Shown: one piece after another, positions 15,570 to 23,691 of the stretch | Layout: every line of letters begins with the position of its first letter | How positions within the stretch are numbered: position 1 is the stretch's first letter | Source of the DNA: Acholeplasmataceae bacterium | GTDB taxonomy: Bacteria > Bacillota_I > Bacilli_A > Acholeplasmatales > Acholeplasmataceae | Direction: 5' to 3' | DNA: 33,317 bases | Assembly: GCA_021736335.1 (NCBI GenBank) | Contig: JAIPGC010000009.1 | Span: 1-33,317, forward strand | Position numbers and translations under genes: made by a program | Notes under the pieces: generated by a model | What the model was told of the DNA's origin: nothing | The model's input: the letters and a program-made list of their open reading frames with translations, nothing else | The model's database searches: none

Positions 15570-16649
15570 CTATCTTTTTATATAATTATCTTGTATATTG
15601 TTAATGGTTTCAATACGTTTTTTAGCAAATACTTTTGCTGCTAACTGTGTATTGATATTTTCTTTTTCAGCAATCTTAAATATTTCAAGTAAACGATCAT
15701 AAATTTTCTCTATATCTCTTGTTGCACGACCGATATTATACTCTTTCAATTCATGATAAACGTTAATGAGTCCCCCAGCATTAATAACGAAATCTGGTGC
15801 ATATAAAATATTCATATTTTTAATCATATTTCCGTGAATGTCTTCATCAAGTAATACGTTATTTGCAGTTCCTGCAATAACTTTAGCTTTGATTTGTGGT
15901 ATCGTGTCATCATTTAAAGAAGCACCAAGTGCACAAGGTGAAAAGACATCAACATCAAGTCCATAAATATCTTTTGGATCAACACAAATGACATCTGGAT
16001 GTTCTTTCTTTAAACGGTTGATATGCTTTTGATTAATTTCTGCAAAATATATTTTCTTAGCTTTCATTTCTACTAATTTTTTGATCAAGTAATAGCCAGT
16101 TTGTCCAGCCCCTTGAACAGCAAATGAATACTTAGAAATATCTTCATCGCCAAACTTATACTGTAAAGCTGCACGAATTCCGTGAAATGCTCCTAGTGAA
16201 GTCATAGGCGATGGATTACCTGATTTGCCTTCTAATCCTACAACATAATCAGTTTCCATACTGACATAATCCATGTCCTTTGTGCTAGTGTTTACGTCTT
16301 CTGCTGTAATATAGCGGCCATTTAAGCTTTGAACATAACGTCCAAGTGCTCGGAAATAACCTTCGTTCTTAACAACATCTGCATCACCAATAAGAACTGT
16401 TTTGCCACCACCAAGATTTAATCCAGCTGCAGCTGCCTTGTAGGTCATGCCTCTTGCAAGTCTTAGACAATCTAAGATTGCATCATCTTCGCATTCATAT
16501 TTCCAAAGTCTAGTACCACCAAGGGCTGGTCCTAACGTTGTGTTATGAATACACGTAATACCTTTCAAACCTGTCGTTTTGTCATAAAAATATACGATCT
16601 GCTCGTATCTGTGCTTTGCCATGTAGTCAAAATGATTAAAGTCACTCAT
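15570..16649 (-). CDS. Leucine/valine dehydrogenase (Glu/Leu/Phe/Val family)
   Basis: The 359-residue enzyme should deaminate branched-chain amino acids with NAD+ to 2-oxoacids and ammonia. LGPALGGTRLW (39-49) and GMTYKAAAAGLNLGGGK (67-83, with catalytic K71 and K83) match leucine dehydrogenases, as do AEDVNTS (D118) and the NAD-binding GAGQTG (180-185, in VQGAGQTGYYLI). Leucine, valine and phenylalanine dehydrogenases share these motifs, but placement before VOR genes favours branched-chain substrates. It heads the five-gene operon. AAGGGAG precedes the ATG at 16649. Confidence 0.92.
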   Translation of the reverse strand: MSDFNHFDYMAKHRYEQIVYFYDKTTGLKGITCIHNTTLGPALGGTRLWKYECEDDAILDCLRLARGMTYKAAAAGLNLGGGKTVLIGDADVVKNEGYFRALGRYVQSLNGRYITAEDVNTSTKDMDYVSMETDYVVGLEGKSGNPSPMTSLGAFHGIRAALQYKFGDEDISKYSFAVQGAGQTGYYLIKKLVEMKAKKIYFAEINQKHINRLKKEHPDVICVDPKDIYGLDVDVFSPCALGASLNDDTIPQIKAKVIAGTANNVLLDEDIHGNMIKNMNILYAPDFVINAGGLINVYHELKEYNIGRATRDIEKIYDRLLEIFKIAEKENINTQLAAKVFAKKRIETINNIQDNYIKR

Positions 16650-16668
16650 GTGAATCTCCCTTCAATAT

Positions 16669-16718
16669 ATTAAAAGCGCTTACATAAACATTATAGCACA
16701 GAGATTTTGAGATGTATA
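16669..16718 (-). promoter_or_regulatory. Dehydrogenase-VOR promoter with cre-like operator at the start site
   Basis: On the minus strand -35 TATACA (16713-16718) and -10 TATAAT (16690-16695) are 17 bp apart. TATGTAAGCGCTTTTAAT (complement of 16669-16686) covers the expected start of transcription and matches the cre consensus at 17 of 18 positions. This placement fits repression by a CcpA-type regulator. Confidence 0.7.
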
Positions 16719-16733
16719 TGATAATATCATATA
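16715..16733. promoter_or_regulatory. 19-bp perfect palindrome upstream of dehydrogenase operon
   Basis: TATATGATA-A-TATCATATA is a perfect 9-bp inverted repeat around one base. It overlaps the -35 box of the dehydrogenase operon and lies away from the MerR promoter. It could be a pathway-specific operator. The regulator is unknown, and AT-rich composition raises the chance of coincidence. Confidence 0.4.
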
Positions 16734-16766
16734 ATTTAAGTTCATTATAAATAAAAAATAAATCAC

Positions 16767-16797
16767 TTGACATTAACGTAACGTAAAGGTTTATACT
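16767..16797 (+). promoter_or_regulatory. MerR-type promoter with 19-bp spacer and dyad
   Basis: TTGACA (16767-16772) and TATACT (16792-16797) are separated by 19 bp, the over-long spacing typical of MerR-activated promoters. Within it, ACATTAACGT and ACGTAAAGGT (16770-16779 and 16781-16790) are inverted copies at 8 of 10 positions around one central base. This is the expected autoregulatory operator of the gene that follows. Confidence 0.8.
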
Positions 16798-16820
16798 TAT
16801 AGATAGAGGATGTGGTATTT

Positions 16821-17582
16821 ATGAAATATTTAATCAATGAATTAGCAAAATTGGCATCAATTAGTACAAGAACTCTCAGATATTATGATCAAATTGGTCT
16901 GTTGCATCCTAGTATTACATCTCCAGCTGGTTATAGATTTTATAGCCGTGAAGAGGTTAATCGCTTGCAACAAATTATGTTTCTCAAAACACTCGATATA
17001 CCTTTGAAAAATATAAAGGAAATTCTTGATCATCCGGAATTTGATCATCTAGACAATCTCAAAGAACACCTTGAAAAACTTCAATTAAAGAAAAAACAAT
17101 TGAATGCTATTATATCAACACTTACAGCGACAATTGAAGCAACAGAAAGGAATATAGAAATGAAAGATAAGGATAAATTTGTGGGGTTCAAAAAGACTTT
17201 ACTTAAAGATAATGATGCTTTATATAAAGATGAAGTTGAGCAAAAATGGGGTAAGAGTAGCTATGAGCAATCAAGAAAAGCTTTTGAGAGCATGTCAGAA
17301 ACTGAATTTCAGCACTTTAAAGCTTTAGGCGAAAAGATAGTCAGTGAACTCAAAAAGGCTTATGATGCTCAATTAGACTACATGTCCTTGCCTATGCAAA
17401 AAGTTGCCAAACTTCATCAAGAATGGATCCAAATGGCATGGGGAAGATATGATGCTGATGCTCATTATCAATTAGTTGAAATGTATGTTGTTGATGAAAG
17501 ATTTAAAGTTTATTATGATAAAATTCAAGATGGACTAGCTCTTTTGCTGAAAAATGCGGTTCAATACTATTTACTAAAATAA
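16821..17582 (+). CDS. MerR family regulator with TipAS-like effector domain
   Basis: The 253-residue protein starts with a MerR winged helix (LINELAKLASISTRTLRYYD, then GLLHPSITSPAGYRFYSREEV), followed by a coiled coil (about 75-115) and a C-terminal alpha-helical domain of about 130 residues resembling TipAS (SPMQ-like LPMQKVAKLHQEWIQMAWG region). TipAS-type proteins (TipA, Mta) bind hydrophobic compounds or drugs and activate by twisting a 19-bp-spacer promoter. ATG at 16821 follows GAGGA with good spacing; an in-frame GTG upstream lacks one. The gene stands alone before a terminator, so its visible target is itself. It is divergent from the amino acid operon, but control of that operon is not indicated. 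Confidence 0.85.
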   Translation: MKYLINELAKLASISTRTLRYYDQIGLLHPSITSPAGYRFYSREEVNRLQQIMFLKTLDIPLKNIKEILDHPEFDHLDNLKEHLEKLQLKKKQLNAIISTLTATIEATERNIEMKDKDKFVGFKKTLLKDNDALYKDEVEQKWGKSSYEQSRKAFESMSETEFQHFKALGEKIVSELKKAYDAQLDYMSLPMQKVAKLHQEWIQMAWGRYDADAHYQLVEMYVVDERFKVYYDKIQDGLALLLKNAVQYYLLK

Positions 17583-17604
17583 AAAAGGCAATCGCCTTTT
17601 TTAT
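17580..17604. terminator. Bidirectional terminator between MerR and CAT-like genes
   Basis: AAAAAAGGC-AATC-GCCTTTTTT forms a stem with A runs on one side and T runs on the other, so it can end transcription from both convergent genes. It lies directly after the MerR stop codon. Confidence 0.85.
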
Positions 17605-18224
17605 TTTTCAAGTGCTGACTGAATATTTTGAATCAGTTTGCCTACATGTAGTCCATCGACTAATCCGTGATGCACCTCTATTGAAAATGGCATGATTAAT
17701 TTACCATTCACTTCTTCAAACTTTCCCCAAGCTATCTTTGGTATGGAATCAGTTTTATCAATATTATGTGCATGAGAAACTTGTGTATAAGAAGCCCATG
17801 GGAAAGTCGTGATATAAACTACATCAAACCGTTCTTCTTCGTTGACATCTAAAAAATGATGACCTTGATCTAAAGACTTTTGTTTAGCTTTTCTTATGAA
17901 TGTCAACAAATCATCATCCATATTTGAAGTAACAAATTTAAAGAGTTCAGTACCTTCTATGACATCAGTAAATGAAGGGTGAGTTTCATCAAATAAATAA
18001 ACATCGTCATTGATGATTCGATATCTGAAGTTTTCGATCAGATTCATTTCAGTCATTGCCAAATGAATAAATGACAAGTAAAACGATAATTTTTGACTTT
18101 TAATCTTTTTGACGAATTGTGTTACATCCAAAGGAACAGTAATCAAATATCTAGGAACATCAAGATGTTTAAAAAACTCAAAATGCTGACTGCGATCCCA
18201 CGTGTCAAGATTTACTTTCATCAT
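17601..18224 (-). CDS. CAT-like acetyltransferase
   Basis: The product of about 207 residues belongs to the chloramphenicol acetyltransferase fold. The hallmark HHGLVDGLHVGK (HHxxxDG with catalytic His) lies near the C-terminus, and DTWDRSQHFEFF and SFYLSFIHLAMTEMN near the N-terminus match CAT proteins. It should transfer acetyl groups from acetyl-CoA to a hydroxyl. True drug resistance is not established; many CAT-like proteins do not act on chloramphenicol. The ATG at 18224 follows GAGGTGG and overlaps the end of the esterase gene by 20 bases. Confidence 0.85.
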   Translation of the reverse strand: MMKVNLDTWDRSQHFEFFKHLDVPRYLITVPLDVTQFVKKIKSQKLSFYLSFIHLAMTEMNLIENFRYRIINDDVYLFDETHPSFTDVIEGTELFKFVTSNMDDDLLTFIRKAKQKSLDQGHHFLDVNEEERFDVVYITTFPWASYTQVSHAHNIDKTDSIPKIAWGKFEEVNGKLIMPFSIEVHHGLVDGLHVGKLIQNIQSALEK

Positions 18225-19143
18225 TTTTACCACCTCTTAAAAAAAGAATTCTTTCTCTTGTAAGATTTTTTACTAATTTACTAAAGAATACTGCATCATA
18301 TCCATGAACTGTGTTTTTCGTGTCATGCTCAACAACACGAATGCCAGCTTGTCGTAATTTTTTTCCATAGTTGATGCCTTCATCTCTTAAACAATCATAA
18401 TCAGCAGTTTCAATATATGTTTCTGGTAGTCCTTTAACATCTGCTATGGCTGGTGATGCATATTGAGGCATACCATAATCACCATTTCTCAAATATAGCT
18501 TCCACATATCTCGATTAAGATTTGCATTCCACATGGGTGCATCATAATATAATTTCATTGATTCTGTTTCCTGTTTGACATCTAACACCGGATATAAAAG
18601 CATTTGCCGTTGAATTTTGGGTCCTTTGCGATCTCTTGCAAGCAAAGCCACAGCAGCTGCAAGATTACCACCAGCACTTTCTCCTGCTACTGATATATCA
18701 TTAATGTCAATGTTTAGGAAATCCGCATGCTCAACCATCCATAAAAGTGCATGGAAACAATCCTCTAAAGCTGTAGGAAATGGATATTTAGGTGCTAATC
18801 TGTAATCAACATAAACTGCTTTATGTCCGGTTTCTAAAATCATATTAGCAACCATACGTTCTTGAACAGGAGTTCCTTGAATTTGAAATCCTCCACCATG
18901 TAGATAAAGCAATCCTGGTGCTTTTCCTGTTTGCTTTTTCAATTCATAGACTGACAATCTCACCTTTTGATGTTGATATCCTCTAAAAACAAATCGTTTT
19001 TCACGTATTCCCTTTTTTGGTCTTGTAAAAAACATCGTTAATCTAAAAATGAGATTAGCAAAAAACCTTCTCGAATTTGTATATTTTGAGAATTTAAGTG
19101 GTTTCAATAAAATCAGTTCTTGATCTATCTCATACTTATTCAT
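18205..19143 (-). CDS. Alpha/beta hydrolase, HSL-type esterase
   Basis: The 312-residue enzyme belongs to the hormone-sensitive-lipase group. It shows the oxyanion-hole motif LYLHGGGF, the nucleophile motif VAGESAGGN (Ser), an acid candidate in TADYDCLRDEG, and catalytic His in NTVHGYD. Such enzymes hydrolyse short acyl esters or amides of small molecules in the cytoplasm. No signal peptide is visible. It is preceded by the msrB gene 8 bases upstream and followed by an overlapping CAT-like gene, so the three form one operon. Substrate unknown. Confidence 0.88.
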   Translation of the reverse strand: MNKYEIDQELILLKPLKFSKYTNSRRFFANLIFRLTMFFTRPKKGIREKRFVFRGYQHQKVRLSVYELKKQTGKAPGLLYLHGGGFQIQGTPVQERMVANMILETGHKAVYVDYRLAPKYPFPTALEDCFHALLWMVEHADFLNIDINDISVAGESAGGNLAAAVALLARDRKGPKIQRQMLLYPVLDVKQETESMKLYYDAPMWNANLNRDMWKLYLRNGDYGMPQYASPAIADVKGLPETYIETADYDCLRDEGINYGKKLRQAGIRVVEHDTKNTVHGYDAVFFSKLVKNLTRERILFLRGGKNDESKS

Positions 19144-19151
19144 AAATCCCC

Positions 19152-19580
19152 CTATTTTTTGAATAACTGCAAATATTCTTTATATCCTTCTTTTTCCAAT
19201 TGATTGACTGGTATAAATCGTAATGATGCTGAATTGATACAATATCTAAGACCACCAAGTTCAAGTGGCCCATCTGTAAACAGATGTCCTAAATGACTAT
19301 CTCCTTTTTTACTTCTTACTTCAGTTCTGTGCATACCAAATGTTCTATCAAGTTTTTGTATCAAGGGTTCTACTGGTTTTGCAAAGCTTGGCCATCCACA
19401 ACTACTATCAAATTTATCTAAAGATGTAAATAATGGTTCTCCAGATACGATATCTACATATAATCCTTCTTCATGGTAATCCCAAAATGGATTTTCAAAA
19501 GGTCTTTCTGTACCATTTTCTTGTGTTACATGAAACTGGAGGGGAGTTAGTTTTTTCTTTAAATCTTCTTTTTTTATCAT
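19152..19580 (-). CDS. msrB: Peptide methionine (R)-S-oxide reductase
   Basis: The 142-residue enzyme reduces methionine-R-sulfoxide in proteins. Motifs seen are [39 protein letters not shown]-like [15 protein letters not shown] and [11 protein letters not shown]. The catalytic cysteine is in RYCIN; the cysteine in SCGWPSF is the resolving one. The CxxC zinc pairs of other MsrB forms are absent. ATG at 19580 follows AGGTGA; an in-frame GTG three codons upstream is part of that ribosome binding site. First gene of an operon with an esterase and a CAT-like enzyme. Confidence 0.94.
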   Translation of the reverse strand: MIKKEDLKKKLTPLQFHVTQENGTERPFENPFWDYHEEGLYVDIVSGEPLFTSLDKFDSSCGWPSFAKPVEPLIQKLDRTFGMHRTEVRSKKGDSHLGHLFTDGPLELGGLRYCINSASLRFIPVNQLEKEGYKEYLQLFKK

Positions 19581-19619
19581 TTTATTCACCTATATTTAGT
19601 GTAACATATTTTAATTAAA

Positions 19620-19656
19620 TATAAACTAGCAACACCTCTTGAAGATGTTGCTAGTC
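19620..19656 (-). terminator. Terminator of the hybrid kinase gene
   Basis: ACTAGCAACA (19625-19634) pairs with TGTTGCTAGT (19646-19655) as a 10-bp perfect stem, with an inner TCTT/AAGA pairing. A T-rich stretch follows on the minus strand. It lies 11 bases after the kinase stop codon. Confidence 0.75.
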
Positions 19657-19666
19657 GATGATTTTC

Positions 19667-22078
19667 TTATTGCGTCATTTGTCTTTTGTATTCTACAATA
19701 TGGTCGATCAATTTAGAAATCTCTTTTTCTAATAACTCATAACACATCGGCATCATATCAATCAATTGCCTTTTTGCTGCATCCAGCATATAGCTTAACA
19801 ACCAAACGACTCGCTTACCACTTAAATATGAACATGACCCTTTAAAATAATGTGATGTCTCGATCATTTGCGCTACATTTTTATTCAATATTGACATTTG
19901 GATTTTCTTCAAGTCTTTAATGTATTCAATCAAGAAAGAATCAATAACCTCACTGGCGATATCTAAGCTGCCTTCAAATCTAAGCTCGAAATCTTTTTGG
20001 TCAAAAACGAACAATTCATCAGGAATTCGTATTTGAGTTGTAGCTTTAACATATTTTCTGAGAATGAGATTAAGGTTTTTTACTCTAATTGGCTTAAAAA
20101 TAATATCGTTCATTAATGAGGTCTTCATATAATCATAATCATTAAGAAAAGCATTTGCAGTTACTGCGATAATAGGTAATGATTCATAGTTTTTTCCTAA
20201 ATTACGAATTTTTCTTGTAGTTTCTATACCATCCATATCGGGCATTTGCACATCCATGAAAACCAAATCGAAAACTTCTTTTTTTACTGCGTCAATAGCT
20301 TTTAAACCACTACTTACAGATTTTGATCTCATACCTTCTTTTGTTAATATGCTTTCTAACGCAATTCGGTTCAATCTATTATCATCAACAATGAGAGCAT
20401 ATCCATTTAATACTGACTGATTAACAAATTCGTCTTCAGGTTCCAGTGATGGACTACTCATAATATAATTTAATTTTTGATATAGACTATTTCTACTGAT
20501 TGGATAATCCGTATAAAGATTAATCAAATCCATTTTTTTCTGTTCATTTTGGTATAAAGAGATGACCCATGTGTGATCGTTGCCATATCTTAGTTTGATA
20601 TCAGAAATCTCATCATCACTAGCAATCTCAGATTCGAAGAAGATAAAATCACATTTGATGGATTTAACGGTTGCTTCTGTAAATGTAGTTAATCCCATCG
20701 ATTCAAGTAAATCTTTTGAAATAGGTGGGTATTTATTTGATACTATGAGTGCATTGTACTGACCATCAAATGGATACAGGTTTTCTTGAGCAAACTCAAT
20801 AGGCAATAAGATTTTGATGGTACTACCTTTATGAGGTATGCTTCGTATCGACATGGTCCCGCCTAAAAGTTGAACTAGTTCATAGCTAACAGGTAACCCT
20901 AATCCTGATCCATGAAATCGATTGAATCCTCTTTCTTTGTTTTGTTCATATGTATTTTGAAGCTGCATCAATTCTTTTTCATCAAGACCTATACCACTGT
21001 CTTCTATTTCTAATTCAAGCATAGGTTTGATCTCATTTTCTACTAAATGAGCTTTGATGTTGATGAACCCTTGATGAGTAAATTTGATCGAATTATTAAT
21101 AAGATTATGCATGATTTGTCTGATTTTGCGTTGATCACTGATGATATTATGTTTAATCTTATAATCATATTCAAAATTCAATTGAATGCCTTTTTCATCT
21201 GTTAATGGTTCTTGTGTGCGATAGATTTTAATGAGTTCTTCTTCTAAATTGAATGCATCATTAAATATTTCCATATGACCTGTTTCAATCTTTGACAAAT
21301 CAAGAATACCATCTATGATTGATGACATGACATCAACTGATGCTTGTCCTATTTCGATATAGTCTTTTTGCTCAATACTTAAATCTGTTGACCCTAAAAG
21401 ATAAATCGCATTGTAGATGCCGCCAAGAGGTGTTCTTATGTCATGACTCATTTTATATAAATATTCACCTTGAGATTTATTGTTTTCTTGAATTTGTTCT
21501 TCTAATTCGGCAACTTTACTTTCTATTTTGAAATTCATATATTTCTGTGTAATTAGGAGTGCTAACAGTTTTAATACTTGCATCTCTTTTTCGTTCCAAT
21601 GTCTAGCTTGATTATTGTCCTCGAAGGTTATAAATCCAAAACAAATTTTTTGATGCGTTAAAGGTTGTGATGCAATCGATTTAATGTCTTGAACATTTAA
21701 AACATTAAAAAATCGATCATTATGTTTGATTTTACTGATATCATCTATGATAAAAGCTTCATTATTCATGTGATGCATATGAAAATCAGAAGATAAATCA
21801 GCGACAGGAATGTTTTTTACATAATCAATTTTAGGTAAAACACCATGATTACACCACTCATAAGTCTTATTAATGATGAATTTAGCAGTAGAGTACTCGT
21901 TAATTGAGATTCTACTAAGATTTAGTGACGCACCAACAAACGAAAATACAACTTCCATCTTTTCTTTGAAGTTTTGCTTAATTATATCAGAAAAAAGAGA
22001 GACAATTGAGATCATCATGTCTTCAACTGATGGTAATTGTTCTAGATTCATTTTTGGTTTTAAATCTTTTTTTGCCAT
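19667..22078 (-). CDS. Soluble hybrid histidine kinase (GAF, HisKA, HATPase, pseudo-REC, REC, HPt)
   Basis: The 803-residue protein has no membrane segments. A GAF-like sensor domain spans about 45-180. A coiled coil then leads to the HisKA domain with MSHDIRTPLGG (H212). The ATPase domain has NLINNSIKF (N-box, about 325-333), EDSGIGLDE (359-367) and GSGLGL (390-395). A degenerate receiver (about 441-545) lacks the phospho-accepting Asp: ALIVSNKY and FIFFESE stand where acidic residues belong. An intact receiver follows, with VDDN (D565, D566), MDVQMPDMDG (D609), T640 and K662, and an HPt domain with SHYFKGSC (H743). So a full phosphorelay sits in one chain, but the final output regulator is not nearby. 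ATG at 22078 follows GAAGGGA; an upstream in-frame TTG is not used. Confidence 0.92.
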   Translation of the reverse strand: MAKKDLKPKMNLEQLPSVEDMMISIVSLFSDIIKQNFKEKMEVVFSFVGASLNLSRISINEYSTAKFIINKTYEWCNHGVLPKIDYVKNIPVADLSSDFHMHHMNNEAFIIDDISKIKHNDRFFNVLNVQDIKSIASQPLTHQKICFGFITFEDNNQARHWNEKEMQVLKLLALLITQKYMNFKIESKVAELEEQIQENNKSQGEYLYKMSHDIRTPLGGIYNAIYLLGSTDLSIEQKDYIEIGQASVDVMSSIIDGILDLSKIETGHMEIFNDAFNLEEELIKIYRTQEPLTDEKGIQLNFEYDYKIKHNIISDQRKIRQIMHNLINNSIKFTHQGFINIKAHLVENEIKPMLELEIEDSGIGLDEKELMQLQNTYEQNKERGFNRFHGSGLGLPVSYELVQLLGGTMSIRSIPHKGSTIKILLPIEFAQENLYPFDGQYNALIVSNKYPPISKDLLESMGLTTFTEATVKSIKCDFIFFESEIASDDEISDIKLRYGNDHTWVISLYQNEQKKMDLINLYTDYPISRNSLYQKLNYIMSSPSLEPEDEFVNQSVLNGYALIVDDNRLNRIALESILTKEGMRSKSVSSGLKAIDAVKKEVFDLVFMDVQMPDMDGIETTRKIRNLGKNYESLPIIAVTANAFLNDYDYMKTSLMNDIIFKPIRVKNLNLILRKYVKATTQIRIPDELFVFDQKDFELRFEGSLDIASEVIDSFLIEYIKDLKKIQMSILNKNVAQMIETSHYFKGSCSYLSGKRVVWLLSYMLDAAKRQLIDMMPMCYELLEKEISKLIDHIVEYKRQMTQ

Positions 22079-22233
22079 ATTATTCCCTTCAATCAACTAT
22101 ATGTCTATTATAACTTAATATGCCTTTTCAATATCTTAAGTATTGCTTAATTTTCAATTAATAGGAAAAAAGAACCTTTTCTACTTAATAATTGACATGT
22201 GATTTAAGTGCAAAAAAAGAAAACCTATGATTT
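22079..22233. other. Short intergenic region, kinase promoter candidate
   Basis: This 155-bp gap holds a minus-strand TATAAT about 30 bases upstream of the kinase ATG and the terminator of the ABC operon at its right end. No ATPase gene or small reading frame that would complete the ABC transporter was found here. Confidence 0.5.
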
Positions 22234-22248
22234 TTATCCTAGATTTTC
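22212..22248 (-). terminator. Terminator of the amino acid ABC operon
   Basis: On the minus strand GAAAATCTAGGA and TCATAGGTTTTC pair at about 10 of 12 positions and are followed by seven T. The stem includes the stop codon of the permease gene. Confidence 0.65.
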
Positions 22249-22881
22249 AATAAAATCATATTTTTTCTCAATCGCTTTAAAGATAAGTATGATGACATAA
22301 CTAATCAGTAAATAGAATATGGCAGCTAATAAAAATGGTGATAATGTAAAGTCTCTTGAAACGACTTCTTTTACACTACGCATGATATCAGATATTGCAA
22401 TTACCGTGACAAGAGCTGTATCTTTAATAAGTGTTATCACTTCATTAGTAATCGTTGGAACTTGCTTTCTTATAGCCTGTGGCATAATGATATGTAAATA
22501 AGTTTGGAACTTATTTGCTCCCATAACCATTGCTGATTCAATTTGATCTTTTTCAGTGTTTTCAATACCAGCTCTAATGATTTCAGTGAAATAAGCTGTA
22601 TAGTTCAAGATAAATGCGATATAGGCGACCATCATCCGATCAATTTGAATACCTATTGCTGGCAAAGCATACATGAAGAAAAAAAGTTGAAGCATCAAAG
22701 GTGTTCCTCTAAAAAGCCATGTGTAAAAAGAAATCAATCTTTTCAAGAATGGTGAACCTCTATATATGACTGCAGCAATAATACCAAGTGGAAAAGAAAC
22801 AATCAAAGTAAGAAAGAAAATACTTAATGATACGATTGCTCCATCAATTAAGTATTTTCCTGTTTCAATGAAATAACTCAT
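22234..22881 (-). CDS. Amino acid ABC transporter permease
   Basis: The 215-residue permease has about five membrane segments and the HisM/GlnP features YTWLFRGTPLMLQLFF and the ATPase-docking loop ESAMVMGANKFQTYLHIIMPQAI (EAA...G). Such proteins form the channel of polar amino acid importers. The ATG overlaps the TGA of the binding protein gene (22878-22881). Downstream there is no ATPase gene, which normally completes this operon, so the ATPase must be encoded elsewhere or shared. Confidence 0.9.
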   Translation of the reverse strand: MSYFIETGKYLIDGAIVSLSIFFLTLIVSFPLGIIAAVIYRGSPFLKRLISFYTWLFRGTPLMLQLFFFMYALPAIGIQIDRMMVAYIAFILNYTAYFTEIIRAGIENTEKDQIESAMVMGANKFQTYLHIIMPQAIRKQVPTITNEVITLIKDTALVTVIAISDIMRSVKEVVSRDFTLSPFLLAAIFYLLISYVIILIFKAIEKKYDFIENLG

Positions 22882-23672
22882 GATAATAAAATGATGTTTT
22901 CTCCAAACCAGTCATTTGAAATAATCGCTGCTAATCCATTATCAACCAAAGTCTGTAAAGCTTCATTAATTTGATCTCTAATATTTGTTGATTCTAATCT
23001 AAATCCCACGCCATATGTTTCAACACCAAAGTTTTCAGTTGCTACTTGATATAAATTATCCGTTTGACTGATAACATATCTTCCCATGATTTCATCGATC
23101 ACAACAGCATCAATGGTTCCATTTGATAATTCCAAAAGAGCTGCATTGAAAGTGTCATATTTAACAAATTCATCAAGTTGAGTAAAAATAGAACTTGCCG
23201 TAACTGCATCCTCAGATGCACTACTTATTTGCACTCCAACTTTTTTTCCTATCAAATCATTGACAGTATCAATTGTGGAATCCTTCTTGGTGATGATAAT
23301 TTGACTATTACCCAAATATGCACTTGAAAATGACATTTCTTCTAATCTTGATTCAGTGATGGTCAACCCATTCCAAATCATATCGATTGTTCCAGCATTA
23401 AGCTCTAAAACCTTTGAGTCCCAATCTATCGGTTGAAATCTAACTTCAACACCTAATAGTTCTCCAACAGCTTTAGCTAGATCCACATCAAAACCAACAA
23501 GATTACCATCATTGTCTCTAAATCCCATTGGAGCAAATGTATCATCTAATCCAACAATGATATAACCTCTTTCTTCAATTTCTTCCCATGTGTTTGGGAT
23601 TTCGTTCTTTTGACAACCGATTAATACAAATACAGTCAATAATAAAATCAATAAACCAGATAATTTTTTCAT
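22878..23672 (-). CDS. Amino acid ABC transporter substrate-binding lipoprotein
   Basis: The 264-residue lipoprotein has a signal peptide ending in LIGC (C20) and the family 3 solute-binding pattern: GLDDTFAPMGFRDNDGNLVGFDVDLA (41-66 region), NGLTITESR with R109 for the carboxylate, and GTIDAVVIDE with the Asp for the amino group. It should capture an amino acid and deliver it to the permease encoded next. The exact amino acid cannot be read from the sequence. GAGGTGA precedes the ATG. The operon promoter is at 23692-23720. Confidence 0.91.
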   Translation of the reverse strand: MKKLSGLLILLLTVFVLIGCQKNEIPNTWEEIEERGYIIVGLDDTFAPMGFRDNDGNLVGFDVDLAKAVGELLGVEVRFQPIDWDSKVLELNAGTIDMIWNGLTITESRLEEMSFSSAYLGNSQIIITKKDSTIDTVNDLIGKKVGVQISSASEDAVTASSIFTQLDEFVKYDTFNAALLELSNGTIDAVVIDEIMGRYVISQTDNLYQVATENFGVETYGVGFRLESTNIRDQINEALQTLVDNGLAAIISNDWFGENIILLS

Positions 23673-23691
23673 TTAATTCACCTCTGCTCAT

